A program made the translations under genes and the position numbers. Positions 1 through 12,101 of a DNA stretch of 64,000 nt are shown one piece after another. The notes under the pieces were generated by a model. It saw only the letters and a program-made list of their open reading frames with translations. It was not told the DNA's origin and did no database searches. The first letter of the stretch is position 1, and each line of letters begins with the position of its first letter. Source of the DNA: Fasciola hepatica (taxonomy: Eukaryota; Platyhelminthes; Trematoda; Plagiorchiida; Fasciolidae); the NCBI GenBank assembly GCA_948099385.1, contig CANUEZ040000107.1:4340001-4404000 (forward strand). The letters run 5' to 3'.

Positions 1-1590
1 TTTCTGCTCTATCTTTTTGACCAAGGAAACGAGTTGTAGGTGCAGTATGGTCGACTGGATGACCTGGGTGCCACTCACTGTGCCCACCGCTAATGAAGAT
101 TGATTCCCTCCGATCCCATATCTCTCTGCAAACTCCTTCCTTACTAGCGTGGCATCCGAGCCACTACCTACGAAAGCCAACGCTCTTGTATCCCCAAATG
201 GGGTTTTTACGCTGACTGCTATTACTCCCAAAGGAAAGGGCTTGTTAGTGGAGCGAGACAATGAGCAGACCCCATTCGGCTTCGGGGTTTCTTTGGCATT
301 CAACTTTTGGGATTTGCGTAGTAGTTAATCGTGCTTCCCGTGGCATCCATTCTGACCACAACTGGGTTTCGTTCGGCACACCACTGCCCGATGTGAATCG
401 TTGAGACAAAAGAAGCGCGCGCCCAGTCTCTTGGCCATTTCCCATCGTTCGTCGGCGTCTACGTTGCGGAAGCAAGGGCATTCCGCTAGGCGATGGGGCG
501 CCCCACAAATGTTACACACCGGCAAGTTTTCACCTTCGCGAGATAATTCGTGTGTGTCTGCCCAGGGTTGGTTTCTACTTGGCTCACTAGTCCAGGTTTG
601 CGTCGTCGTAATCCTAGTTAACTTGCCCGTCTCGCGCACAAGTTGACCGAAACGACTGTTTGCTATTCGGGCATGACGGTCTATAAACCACGTCAGGTCT
701 TCAAACGTAGTTTCAGGCCCAAATTCACTGATCCTTCGGCTTCCTCGGCCCATATACCCTGTAGCTCTTTGGATAAACTGCGCACAAGGGTCTCCAATGT
801 GTGCAGTGCGTTCAGGTCCGATCGGTAATCCAGGTGATGCAATATGATGCTACAGTTCTGCATTTTGTCACCAGGCTGGCTAGAGAGCCCGACTCGCCCT
901 TGGAACGTTTTGCCTCTGATGGTACATCATCGATCAAATTCCGGGCGACTTAAAATGATTTCCCAAATAAGTCTTTCGGGATTTCACGTGCCCGAGTGTA
1001 ACCTTCTTCGGGATCCAGCATCGAGCATCCGTCGATTGCCCCCCTGGCGCTTCCACGACAGTAATGCGGTAGTTACAAGGATCTCTGCCCTGGGTCGGAT
1101 ACTCTCCTTTCCACAAAGTTCTCGTATTGTTTACCGAACTTACAGTTCTATTCTGCGCTCCCGTAGAATGGAGACAATTCCACTCTTGGTAAGTCAGTAG
1201 CGTGGGTTACACTGGTACAAGTCGACTTCAGTCACTCCACGGAACTGCTAGGCTGAATGGCGTATGTTCCGTGGTCTCCAAAGTCACCCCTCTCTCCCAT
1301 CTTCAGAGATGACCTTTCCTGGCAGATTCAGCTTCATCCCTAGCCCGCCAAAGCTGGGTTCCTAATTCAACTATTCTCAATCAATAGATATCATCACCTT
1401 TAAATTCTGTACCACTGGCTGAAGTACATGAAATTGCACTGACAGGACTAGGAGACCTAGCAACATCTAAGGAATCAATATCACCCAAAAATACACCAGG
1501 ATTTTGCCGGGTTGCTTCCTGTCCAGCTTCGGTTTGCCTTTGTTCTCTTCTTGGCACTTCTGATTGATTTCCTCCTGGTGATTCCAAGTT
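1..1590 (-). mobile_element. BEL/Pao LTR retrotransposon, gag-protease part (decayed)
   Basis: Read on the minus strand, the segment 753-325 encodes a Gag C-terminus with two cysteine/histidine zinc knuckles (CNICGAPHRLAEC, then a C-x-L-x4-H-x4-C block ending in CGQNGCHGKHD), the layout typical of BEL/Pao Gag. Just upstream, in another frame (about 840-740), is a stretch like the Gag core (LDYRSDLNALHTLETLVRSL), so at least one frameshift separates the parts. Downstream, at about 230-1, is a retropepsin-like segment (FVGSGSDATLVRKEF) in which the usual catalytic DSG reads GSG. The element runs off the left edge, so reverse transcriptase and integrase would lie outside. The N-terminal part (about 1587-1381) is proline- and glutamine-rich. 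I did not find an LTR. Seen: frames and motifs. Known: this motif order belongs to BEL/Pao. Inferred: a non-autonomous, decayed copy. Confidence 0.75.
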
Positions 1591-1949
1591 AAGTACTGTA
1601 ACAGTTATTCCGACTGTGAGTAACGCGTAGCCAATTCAGAACGAACCCCAAAACCAGAACAAGATTGATTCGTAGTTTCTACGGTACTGGATTAACAAAT
1701 TATACGCATATGTAAATGTGTACAAACCTCAACTGTATGGCCACAACGTCTAGCAGCGAGGACCAGAGTTCAACATAGGTCAATGTCAGGTACCACCATC
1801 ACGGCAGTCCAAGTTCGAATCAAAATTATGTCACTCCACGTGAGAGAAATATAAATAAATGTTGGAATGTAGTGATTGATGCATGCTGTACCTGTTCGAG
1901 GATCAATGAGATAAAGAGCGTGGTCTCAACAATAAAAGTATTTGACTAC

Positions 1950-2790
1950 TGCTTGTGAGGATTTTCACTCCCGTACTCTGCACGCACCTTGTGTTGGCCG
2001 TCGACTTTATGATAGTGAGAGATCCTAGGGACAGCGCCCTGCAGTGCTACCCCGATAATGTGTACCTGTGATGCACAGAATAGGAGCTTCCACTCAGCAC
2101 CTCCAAGTGCAGGCAACTCGCCAAGGACAGCCTTCAGGTCGGCCCGAGCGAATTTGGGGAAGAAGAAACCAGAGTGGCCTTGGAAAGAACTGATATTGGC
2201 AAAGATCTTGAGGTTTCTGTGACTGCTGATTTCAAAACCCAGAGACAATGTCTGAAAGCCGCAAGAAGAGTTAATAATGCCCTCTAACAGGCAATGGGGG
2301 CCGTTGTCTTCCGGAAGCCATGGGTACTGTTATCGTTCTATACAACCCAGGTAAGGCCGCTTCTGGAGTTTGCAGTTCAAGCCTGGCATCAAAATCTTAC
2401 CCGGGACAGTCAACCACTTAAACTTGCAAGGGGGAGATTCACGCGAATGCTCACTGAACTCCTAATCAGGCATTATAAAGAGGGGTTTGGAGAACTGATG
2501 CTATTCCCTTCGGAACGAGGGGGCAGGGGTATCTCCTTGAAGCTCTCAAGATTATGAGGGGCTTGTTGGACTTGGGAGGGCTTCAGTTGCCCCCAAGAAA
2601 CACAGATGATGGACTCAGAGGACACGAGCTGAAGCCTGTGAAAATCCGATGCAATGCCGTATTTGGAGCGTTTTTTCTCCCAACAAGCAGTAAATCGACG
2701 AAATAAACTTCCGGCATCAGCATGGAGGCCCAGACGGTAGCTAGTTTCAAGAGGAGGTTAGATGCACATTAGAGCTGCTTGTCTGCGAGC
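1950..2790 (+). mobile_element. CR1-like LINE, 3' fragment (thumb and C-terminus)
   Basis: The plus strand shows the C-terminal signature of CR1-like reverse transcriptases: KDLEVSVTADFKTQRQCLKA, then a stop, then FYTTQVRPLLEFAVQAWHQN, followed by LMLFPSERGGRG and a shifted frame with GLVDLGGFQLPPRN. This matches the usual order 'DLGV...sLk...qc.kA', 'yvRPhLEyavQaW', 'L.l.sLerRR.RGDLI'. The catalytic palm is missing, so this is a 5'-truncated copy. Stops and frameshifts make it non-coding. The 3' end is placed only approximately. Confidence 0.7.
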
Positions 2791-4379
2791 CCAGTGTAGA
2801 ACTGAAGACCTCCTCGTGACCCCCTGAGATAGAGGACACGTAGTGTTTGAAACTACGGTAAACGTTTTCGTCGGGAAGCAAGTGATCTGGACCGTGCTGT
2901 GAAGCTCGCATGTGGAGGATAGTGAAATCCAACTTCTCTCGCTAACCTACAAGGGCATATTGATATCCAGTTTCATGCGCCAGCCAAGCGAAACTGCGTA
3001 TACTACCGTCACACCGGTTTCCCACACACTTTTGCACGATGCCACTACCGACTGAAAAGCCTATGGCTGAGCACACAGCCCAATCGCTGCAGTAGGTGAG
3101 GCCCCACCACACGGGAAGAGACTGGTATTAATCGTAACACAAGGCAGCTGAACACTACCCTTATTACCCTTCCCAAAATGTCACTATAATGGGGCAGTGA
3201 TCCTAGGCCTGGCGGAAGGTCCCTACAAAACCAAAAAACAAAGGCTGTTGTGTTGTACTCTCTCATTGGCCCCCTATCTTGACAAGTTATGGTCAGATTG
3301 TGATGTGATAAAGGAAACCATCAGGGTCCGACCGCGGAAGCCGATAAAAAGTGAGGTACGATAATGGACCGCTAAAAATTGTATAGTTTGGATACAGTCC
3401 CGTAGTGCACTGAGGAAACCTGAAAGCCTAAATATCAAAGGTCGGAAAAAAGAAAAATGTGAGGCAAGCTCTTGAGCAAGGGGTTCAGGGATCTGCCCAC
3501 CCGCCATCACACATGGTGATGCTGCACCTCACCCATCACCCAAAGCACTACTGATCCTCGGCCTATCTTGGAATCAAACTGAATACCTGGTAGAGACTGG
3601 CTTGCGTCGTATTGCAGGTAAGGTCCTAATACGGTGAGGTGTCATATACGTGATATCTTAAGTTATCACATTTTCACTTTCACTAAGGCCAGCATCGCTG
3701 CTACCTGTACCGATTTCCTAAATGGTCTACCTTCTCTCACTTGCACTCCTCCATTTCCACGTTTCAATATTTTATTCTTCATTACCAGTGATAATTTTGT
3801 TTTTCATTTCTTTTTCTTTTTCGTAGCAGTGAAAGGAAATTGTGAGATTGAGGCGCTGGAAAGATGGGAATGACTCTTAAGAGTGCAAACGAAGACCTAC
3901 GCATATCAAGCTAACCGACCCTCGTCACAGGGGCGCCTTCTTAGCTGTAGCCGGGCACGTAGGGCAAATCTCAAAGGGAGAAACAGATGTGATGCCCGAT
4001 GAAAAAGTAGCTGTACTCAGTCACGGAATGGGAAAAACCGGAACTCCGGGTTTCAACACGGCCTTCCCAAAGCCTTCGGGAGTGAAAGCTCTCAAGATAA
4101 AGGAACTAAGCCCCACGGAGCTCATGGACAGGGTTGGGAAGGAGTTGTCTAATCCCGTTACCATGAAAATGGACTGTTGCAACTCCGAGAGAGGAGAATG
4201 AGGACGACTGACCTGCGCCGAGACTCCAAGGAAGGTGATATGCAAAGCAACCCAGGAGGTGGGCAGGGAGCTGATCGACAGTAGCGCTAGGAATCCGATC
4301 GTGATAAAAAACGGTACGAATGCTCGGGTTCAGGACCCGAGCACCTATTGCTTCTTCTAGGAGAGGCAGGAAAATAGAA
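2791..4379. other. Stretch without a recognised gene
   Basis: I see no splice-bounded exon or known repeat here. The part near 3950-4350 may be the worn ORF1 or 5' region of the CR1-like element that follows, because a weakly coding plus frame (VSHGMGKTGTPGF-like, lysine- and proline-rich) leads toward its endonuclease. A short T-rich run is present at 3790-3825. Confidence 0.3.
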
Positions 4380-7220
4380 AGGGGTGTTTTGATGCTCGTG
4401 GCCTATGCCAAAGCTGCAAGTATGAGCAACAAATGGCCAGAGATCACAGCTAGAACACAGGAAGCGGGTGTGATAGCAGTCACCGAAAAGTGGCTATGAC
4501 CAAGCGAAAGCGACATTGGGCTGATATCAAACTTCTACGCAGGCTTTGAGTGGACAGGCTGTACGGTAGAGCCGGAGGTGTTATAATCGTCCGCCTAGCG
4601 GAGCAGTGTGGCTGCTTTGAGAGCAGTCGGCTTGTTACGGCGGATGTACAAACGGTAGAATTGTAATAGCTACTAGCGGACCGGTGGCGTCGGCCGCTTG
4701 CACGTTTCGAAGCCCAGGAGCGGAAAAAGCTGTAAACAGCGACCTGCTCGATTTCCTCACCATGGCTGCTAATGCCGGGCGGAAGTCACTCATTACGGGC
4801 GATTTCAAAGTGCCCGAATAAGATTGGACCTCGGAAGCTGCCCCAGAAAGCATATTTTGGGGGAGATTACCCCACCTAACGTACAGGAAAGCTCTTGTCC
4901 AAAAAGTTAATCAAGTGACAAGATGGAGGTTTGGCCAGTCACCGTCAATCGTTGACCTGGTAATGACCAGAGCTCCAAGTGTCCTAGAACACATAGAAGT
5001 CGGGGAACCCATAAGGAAGAGTGATCGTGGCGTACTACAATTTAGGCTAACCCTTCGAGGAATAAATGCGCCTGATAAATTCAGGAGGAACTTCTCAAAG
5101 ATAGACGAAAACGGCTCGGCAGAACTGAGCCTCCGGATAGATTAGGATTTGGTGAGCGATGACTACAACTTAAAACACCAATGGAGTTGGGTCGAGAGCA
5201 GACTGTATGAAATAAAGGAAGCTGTCGCACCACTTAGAAGGGTCAAAAGAAACAGGTGGATACGGTGGTGGACGAGCCGAGTGAAAAAGGTTCTAAAACA
5301 GAAGCAAAAAGCATTCAGAAGGTATAGAAACACCAGAGGCCAACGGGCCATTCTAAAGTTCAAAGCGGCGAGAGCTGAACTGTCACAGATACAGAAACCA
5401 TGCAGGAACGACTAAGAGGAACGCATTATGCAGGGAGCCAAAAGCAACCCGAAAGCGTACTACTGCTACGTTCAATCTAAGGCAGCACTGAGGAAAGCCG
5501 TAGGTGGGGTCAGGAATTCACAGGCAATATGAGCAACAAGCAGGTAGGAAAAAGCAGAGGTCCTGTTGAAATTCTTTCAGCGGGCATATAGACAGGACCA
5601 GAGTGCTCAGGGGCTACCTGGGACCAGGGGTGGGGAAGTCTCGGAAATGGTGGAAGAGGAAATCAACACAGGAGAGGAGTCAAACAGCCTGAAGCAGCTA
5701 GACGTATCTAGTGCGACGGGGCCGGATGAAATCTACCCAGCAATACTGAAGTCACTAGGGTCCATCCTGATGGAACCGATAGCTAAGCCGTTTTAGCATC
5801 ACTAGACTAGAATGTATTACCTAAACACTGGCTTGTATTGATCACCACGCCAGTTTTAAAAGGTGGAGACAGAGACACGTATTGGTTACAGGCCGGTTAA
5901 CTCGGCGCCAGTGGTGCTTTAAGCCCTCGAGAGAATACTACGAGACAGAATAATGGGGCATTTAGAGAGGAACAAGCTGGCGACTGTCAACCAGCATGGG
6001 TTCTCGCACGGGCTCTATTGCCTCTCCAACCTTATAAGCTTCTCGGATGAGATAACCAGTCGAGTGGATCGAGGAGGGCAGGTGGAAGTCGGCCTTCTGG
6101 ATTCCTAAAAGGCACTTGATTAGGTTAATCACAGACTGTTCTAAGCAAAGATGGAATCGTCTCAACTTAAGGCGAAAATACAGAAGTGGGTTGTACAAAG
6201 CCTAAAGGAGCGTGTTTTCCGAATGAGAATAGAAGGCTGCTTGTCGGACAGTGGGAGACTGTATAGTGGCTTTCCGCGGGGGTCAGTCCTGGGACCCCTG
6301 TTGTTCCTAACGTGCATTACCGATCTGACAGACGGGTTGGAAAACTCGTGCTTCTCTTTCACGGACGACTTCAAGGTACTAGGTGCACCAGATGGTACGG
6401 CCGTCCAGTGTCATTTAGACAGGGCATACCAGTGGTCACTGGCGTAGTATCTCACCCTCAACATGGGCAAATGCCAACACCTCGTCAAGGAGGAAGGACC
6501 ACGGTCGGCTCGATATGTGGGTCCACCAGACAATCGGGAGGCGCTAGCTCAGACCACAAAGGCCCGGGAGCCAGGGGTGACGGTAAGAGCTCACCTTAAG
6601 CCAGGTCGCCAGTGCCAGAAAGTAAAGCAGAAAGCGTGTGGAGCACTGCACCAGTTAAGGAGGGCTGTCAGCTCTAGGAACCAGGCAGTCTTATTGTCAT
6701 TGCACAAGGCTTTTGTGAGATCTCATCGAGAAAACTGCGTCCGAGCGTGGAGGCCATATTTGGTGAGGGACATCAAGGCTATCAAACAGCTACAACGGCG
6801 ATTTACGTGATGGTTGGCAGAATACGGACATTTTTGCTAATGATAGAGTTTGGAGCAATTATGATTATTTTTCCCCATTAAGAAGAATAAGACGAGGTGA
6901 CCTCATGGTGGCCTTCAAAATACCCAAAGGATTCCCAGAAGCACGAGATCACCGAGGGGCCTTTGTTGAGCTACGAGGGAACGGCTGCCTAAGAGGACAA
7001 TCAAGAGAGAGAGAAAATTGACTCAAATCGGAAGTGAGATTTTTGCAGTTAGGGTCGCTGGTGACTGGAATAGGCTGCAAGGGGATTTGATAAGCGCCAG
7101 CATAGTATTTGAGTTCAAAAGCAGACCAGATAAGGTGTGAATGACTGTGTTTGGAGAAACCTGACCATGAGCCTACTACAGTTTTCGTAGACAACTGACT
7201 AGTTCCTCTCACTTCAACCA
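4380..7220 (+). mobile_element. CR1-like LINE, nearly full-length ORF2 remnant
   Basis: Degenerate ORF2 in order. An APE-type endonuclease start (AKAASMSNKWPEITARTQEA, then VIAVTEKWL, about 4390-4500) is followed by its C-terminal SDH-like block (GEPIRKSDRGVLQF, 4990-5050). Next come the linker (4915-5415), fingers (5566-5796), and a palm with FPRGSVLGPLLFLTCITDL (6265-6330) and FTDDFKVLG (6357-6383) in place of the usual FADDVK. The C-terminal thumb is at 6463-6810 (SHRENCVRAWRPYLVRDIKA). At least six stops or frameshifts interrupt it. The first aspartate pair of the active site survives as TDD. The organisation matches the better-preserved copy at 7.75-12.2 kb. Inferred: an older member of the same clade, inactive. 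Confidence 0.8.
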
Positions 7221-8051
7221 TAGTGAAACCTTTGTCCAGTACCTACTACCTCCCCCCCACTACACTGCCCTTAAAACAGAGGAGATTGAGCGTGAGCATG
7301 TGTGACTAGCGGCTGTGATCCGAGAAGATTTTGAGGCTAAAGGAGATTGGAGACCTAGCCTGAACCCTCCCCAATTATGGCAGGGTATTGAAGAAGAGTC
7401 GTCTCTTTCAGTTTCTGAAGCACCGGGGGATCCAATAAGCTCACCAGAGCAAGATTCTGGACTTTCAGGCGTGGTGCCTTCAAATCCTGGAACCAAACTG
7501 AAATTGAACTAGAAACCTGCCGCATTGTCGTGACCACTAGAACGAATGCTATATTTTCGTTTTTCTGCTGTAGCAAGTGAGGATCTCTGGAGCCTCGGGT
7601 GCAAGAAACTGGATGCAAATTAGGCACAGGCTTCTATATCCTTTTAGTCTGATCTTGTGAGTTGCCGCGTGGTTTGAATTTTCGAACTGCTCTCGGCGAT
7701 AAGCATTTTTGCATTGTTTTGTGGAACAACACGTTATTTCGCTCAAGCTAAAGTATCGTAATTAGTATTTCGGTACGCGTACTTTTTGAAGAGTTCACTC
7801 TCTTCAGAAGAGTTTATTCTCTTCAAAAGCTGGATATACTTTTTGGTGTTTTTTGGTGTCAGTGCAACTGATACCGGATAGCATCTTTTTGTGGCGCTTT
7901 TTCTAGTGTACCGCTTTTGTGGGACTCTTGCAGTGCGCGGGTTTGCTGCACTTGCCTTAGTGTACGGTTTTTGTCTGCTTAAAAGGTTGTGCTATTGTCC
8001 TACTGGTGTTCGAGACGGTATTTTCAAACAAACTCGATCACCACTGCCGTA

Positions 8052-8522
8052 ATGAATGGGACAGAGGTTGATCCCTTTGGTCAGGCAGTAAGCTGTGGGA
8101 ACAAGGAATGCGCGGACCTGAATCATGATGAGGGAATTCAATGCGACCAGTGTTGCATTTGGTATCATCAAAAGTGCTCCAAGCTAGAAGAGAAAGACTT
8201 CGAACTGCACATCAAGTACGCATCGCTCAAGTGGATATGCGCCCACTGCTTTGCGTTTGCAAGCGAGTGCTCGCGTATAACTCGAGGCGAACTAGGGAAA
8301 GGGGACACGAACATGAAGCTGGAAACAAGACTAGAGAGAGTCAGTTCGATCCATAGCCTAGGGGGAAAGAAAAACCGAGTGCCAAAGCAGAAAAATAAAA
8401 AAAATACAACCCAAGCCAAAGGGAGAAGAAAGCAAAGAGGTAGCAGGATTCACCAATGTGGAAAAAAGCCTCTTGACGGAAGTGCAATCCCTGAAGGAGC
8501 GGGTCGAACGCCTAGATGCTGA
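8052..8522 (+). CDS. LINE ORF1 N-terminus with PHD finger
   Basis: The frame is open from the ATG at 8052 (MNGTEVDPFGQAV). Residues about 15-66 form a PHD-type zinc finger: the Cys pair CGNKEC, then CDQC, then WYHQKC, and a final WICAHC, giving Cys4-His-Cys3 spacing with the conserved Trp before the last pair. The rest is very basic (runs of K and R around residues 105-150), suited to nucleic-acid binding. The frame then stops, but a +1 shift near 8460 continues into a short coiled-coil-like segment (LLTEVQSLKERVERLDAEV), so the native ORF1 was longer. PHD fingers in ORF1 are known for CR1-like LINEs. The job is presumed to be chromatin or RNA binding during retrotransposition. An upstream in-frame extension to 7989 looks like leader. 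Confidence 0.7.
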   Translation: MNGTEVDPFGQAVSCGNKECADLNHDEGIQCDQCCIWYHQKCSKLEEKDFELHIKYASLKWICAHCFAFASECSRITRGELGKGDTNMKLETRLERVSSIHSLGGKKNRVPKQKNKKNTTQAKGRRKQRGSRIHQCGKKPLDGSAIPEGAGRTPRC

Positions 8523-8760
8523 AGTGTAACGCATGAAGCGTGACACTTAGGTCATGGCAGACAGAAGTAGAAGACTGCTACTTCGTTACTTCAGGGGCAA
8601 CATCGTAAAAGACCGTAGAATCAGGAAGGAGGAAAACGGCCGGCATGTGACTGAGGTTCTTAGGATGGCTGGCCTACCTCCCACGACACCAATAGTCAAG
8701 TGCCATCGAATAGGGCTGTGGCGTTGAACACTACCAGAGCCGCCACGACCCCTGTTAGTT

Positions 8761-9669
8761 GTGTTCCACAGTGTCTACTGGAGGGATATGCTGCTGTCCA
8801 GGGCGGGAGCAGCTAAGGACAGCAAGCGGGAAATAGTTGGGGTTACACCTGACAGCCCAGCATTTGTCAAACCGGGTAATGCCATAGTCTCGCTGAGAAC
8901 GGGCACACCTGACCTTAAGAGGCCGAAGCTGCATATGGCGAAACTGGAGATGACCTTTCTTGGGAAGTCAATACCTAAGGCCCAAGGAGTAATTCAGGTC
9001 CCAAAGGTGGCTTCAGGCGCCGGTAAACAAAAAGCCGAAGATCAGGAAGTTCGAAAGACCAAAAGGAAGGGGACTCAGAGGGCATTCAATCCAGTTGGTG
9101 TTGAGAACGTGCAGCCAGCCAGCCCGATTCCAAAGGAGACACCCAAACAGTCCTCTCTGGTGCAACCAGCGAAGTTGAAGGTAGCAGAGGGAAAAGCCGA
9201 GGAAACCAGTTGGGCTGAGGTGGTCGCAAGACCATCCCGGGCCATTGATGTGGCGACTCAAAAGGGGGTAACGTCCTTTGTGCATGTTGAGCCTGAAACC
9301 GGCTCCACGGGTGAGAAAGAAAAACGCCCAGAAACTCAGAGAGCCACTTTATATTCAAAAAGATGCACCACAGACACATATAGAGGCAAAAAACGGGGCA
9401 TCACCTCGGAGATTGCTCCCGAGGGTACCCTAGCCGTAAGATTAGCAATGAATTCAGTAACGAGGACCAGGGAACCGTCAATATGGTACTCCAACACCTG
9501 CAGTCTCCCGGGAAAAAGAGGGGAGTTGATGACTAGGATGGCTGAGTCTGATGTCTTTGCATTGACGGAAACTTGGATAAAGCCATATACTGACATGCGC
9601 TTCCAGGGATACGCTGCCTACAGACAGGATAGAACAGACGGAAGGCAGGGGGCGGAGTGGCACTTCTAA
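8761..9669 (+). pseudogene. LINE ORF1 C-terminal part running into the endonuclease start
   Basis: An open frame of about 300 codons. Its first part (FHSVYWRDMLLSRAGAAKD) and the segment just before it (RRLLLRYFRGNIVKDRRIRK, about 8565-8625, in frame apart from stops) resemble the RNA-binding fold of LINE ORF1 proteins. The middle (9000-9420) is low-complexity and rich in lysine, proline and glutamate, probably disordered. The end (SIWYSNTCSLPGKRGELMTR, DVFALTETWIKP) is the start of the APE endonuclease, with the conserved Asn and the TETW glutamate. A frame change near 9655 passes to the next block. Seen: the frame and the motifs. Inferred: the ORF1/ORF2 boundary was lost by mutation, or lies near 9480. 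Confidence 0.6.
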
Positions 9670-10250
9670 TACGGACCGACATAGGCCATTGGGAGGCTCC
9701 GTTCAACTTGGTCTCCGGTAATGTACAGGCCAGATCCTGCTTTATCAGGATCGAGGCGCGAACAGTGTGCATTATCAGTATCTACAGGGCACCGCTAGCA
9801 AAAGATGAGGAAGACGCTGAGCTCTTGCAAATGCTGGATGCGGTGCTGACACAGACAAAGCAGTTCATCTTATTAGGGGATCCCAATCTACCCGAAATTA
9901 ACTGAGAAAGCGGGATAGCACCAAGGGGATCAACGGGCGACAAGTTTCTGCAGTGGGTCCAGTTACATGCACATACGCATCATGTGACACAGGCCAATAG
10001 ATACAGAGGTGGACAGCACCCGTCTCTCCTTGAATTAATCAAAACTCAGCACCATCAGGACGTTACGGAACTTAAGTGGGAAGAGCCACTTGGAAAAAGT
10101 GATCATGTAGTCCTAAGGGTCACACTAAGACTAAGCAAGGCGCCGAAGGAAATCGTGTTACGTCGCCCCTGTGGGAGAATCAATATGGGTGAACTAAAAG
10201 GGGCGGCGGAGGAAGTTCAGTGGACACTGAGACACAAAACTCTTCCGTAG
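9657..10250 (+). pseudogene. LINE ORF2 endonuclease (APE-like), middle and end
   Basis: This continues the endonuclease of the same element: ALLIRTDIGHW, SCFIRIEARTVCIISIYRAP, then FILLGDPNLPEIN in place of the usual GDFN, a stop at about 9903, and a C-terminal block SLLELIKTQHHQDV with PLGKSDHVVL. The catalytic Asp-His pair of the last motif (SDH) is present. The GDFN to GDPN change would harm an active-site loop. A frameshift near 10235 leads into the linker block. Confidence 0.7.
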
Positions 10251-11752
10251 AGGAACGTTGGGAAACCATCAAGATGGAGCTACTCGAACTTACAGATGGG
10301 TTTGCACCTCTGAGGGTGGCTAGCAGTGGAAATCTACCCCCATGGTGGAAGTCAAAAGTCCGCAAGGCCATGGTTATTCGTAGGCAACGATGTGCGGCGT
10401 ACAAGCTGTACAAAACTCAGGGGGCATGGAATAGCTATAAAACGGCCAGGAACAGAGGTCAAGAGATCCAAAGAGTGGAGAAATATGCCTTCGAGCGTCA
10501 GTTAGCTGCGTCGGTCTGCACAAACCCAAAGCGATTCTGCGCCTACGTGCAATCTCACAAACGTATGAGAGAGAGTGTAGCAACTTTGAATGCAGCTTAT
10601 GGACGACTAGATCTAAACGAGGAGGACGAGGCTGACATGCTCTTGGCATTATTCAAGGGCGTATATCAACCAGAAAATAGTTTGGAGGAAAGAATGGAGG
10701 ACCCCCAGGCGCCTCCAATACCCGAACTTGCTGTAGGAGAAGAAGAAGTGTACTCCGAGTTGCAAACGTTGAATGGAAATAAAGCAGCAGGTCCAGGCGG
10801 GATTCATCTAGCAATCGTTCAGCCTCTTGCCGAGGTCCCGAAGGATCCGGTGACGAAGCTGTATGAAATGTCACTTAGAGAGGGAATTATGCCGGGAGAC
10901 TGGAGGAGAGCAGCAGTGGTGGAAATTTACAAGAGTGGACCCCGGCAAAACGCCGAAAATTACCAGCCGGTTAGCTTGACATAAGTACTGTGTAAGTGCC
11001 TGGGGCGAATAGTCAGGAAACAGATCTCTAGGCATTTGGTTCAACACAACCTCATATCAAATGTTCAGCATGGGTTTGCGGTAGGGCGATCCTGCCTGAC
11101 GAATCTCCTGCTGTTCCTCGATGAGGTAACCAAGCGCCTGGACGAAAGGCAATCGATTGCCGTCTGCTACTTGGACTTCAGCAAGGCGTTTTATTCTGTG
11201 AACCACAGATTTCTGGACGTCAAACTGCAGTCTATGGGAATTGTTGGAAAGGCAAGACAATGGATAAGTAGTTTTTTAGCAGGGCGAACCTTTAGCGTTA
11301 AGGTGGGGAATCATGTTTCAAAACCGGAAGGTGTAACAAGTGGGGTGCCACAGGGCTCGGTGCTCGGCCCTCTGCTCTTCCTCACCTTCATCAATGGCCT
11401 AGCACGTGGGCTTACAAACCCCACCTCTATGTTTGCCGATGACGTCAAGATAGCTGGAGTAGATATAGAACTTGACGTGTTGGCAGTACAAAACTGGTCA
11501 AGCAAATGGGACCTTCCATTAAACCTCACCAAGTGTCAATGCTTGACCACAAATACAGGGGCTAGTGGGAATGGTGTGGGTTCGTTGCAAGTGGTCTCGC
11601 AGGTCAACGACTTAAGAGTTATAATGGACAACAGCTTTAAGCAGTTGAAGCAGTGCACCTCAGCAGCCAGTATGGCCAGGAGGGAACTCTTTCAAGTTAG
11701 ATCCATTATGTCGTGTAGAGATTTTCGTTCCCATATATCAGGCCATAATTAG
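10220..11752 (+). pseudogene. LINE ORF2 reverse transcriptase (linker, fingers, palm)
   Basis: There are two open blocks, 10220-10984 and 11036-11752, separated by one stop. The first has the pre-RT linker (LPPWWKSKVRKAMVIRRQRC) and fingers (GNKAAGPGGIHLAI, MPGDWRRAAVVEIYKSG, ENYQPVSLT). The second has NVQHGFAVGRSCLTNLLLFL, CYLDFSKAFYSVNHRFL, SGVPQGSVLGPLLFLTF and the catalytic FADDVKIAG (FADD at 11432-11443). The YLDFSKAF aspartate and the FADD pair, the three metal-binding residues, are all present. The thumb follows in another frame at 11760-12101. An intact family member would make one polypeptide of about 900 residues. Confidence 0.85.
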
Positions 11753-11759
11753 GCCACAT

Positions 11760-12101
11760 ATGGAGTACTGTGTGCAGGCCTGGGCACCGTACTACCAGAA
11801 AGATATAGACTGTCTGGAGAAAGTGCAAGGGCTAGCCACTAGAATGGTGGCTGGGCAATGGGGGTTTGACTACACAGAGCGTCTCCGTGCCCTAGACCTG
11901 TTCTCGATGGAAAGACGGCGCATTCGCGGGGATTTGATAGAAACCCTCAAGGTAATGAAAGGACTGTCAGGAATAAGACGAGAAGACCTTTTCTCTCTGA
12001 TCCCCGAGAGAGGCACAAGGGGGCATAGCCTTAGATTACAAAGGAAGCATTCGAGGCTCCAAATTAGGGCGAAGTACTTCTCTAATAGAGTAGTACCGTA
12101 A
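11760..12101 (+). pseudogene. LINE ORF2 C-terminal thumb
   Basis: MEYCVQAWAPYYQKDIDCLE, FSMERRRIRGDLIETLKVMK and FSNRVVP are the standard C-terminal signatures of CR1-like ORF2. The tail WNKLPEEVINTTTVEAFKKT continues past one stop to about 12170. It belongs to the element at 7750-12230 and is reached by a frame change near 11750. Confidence 0.8.
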
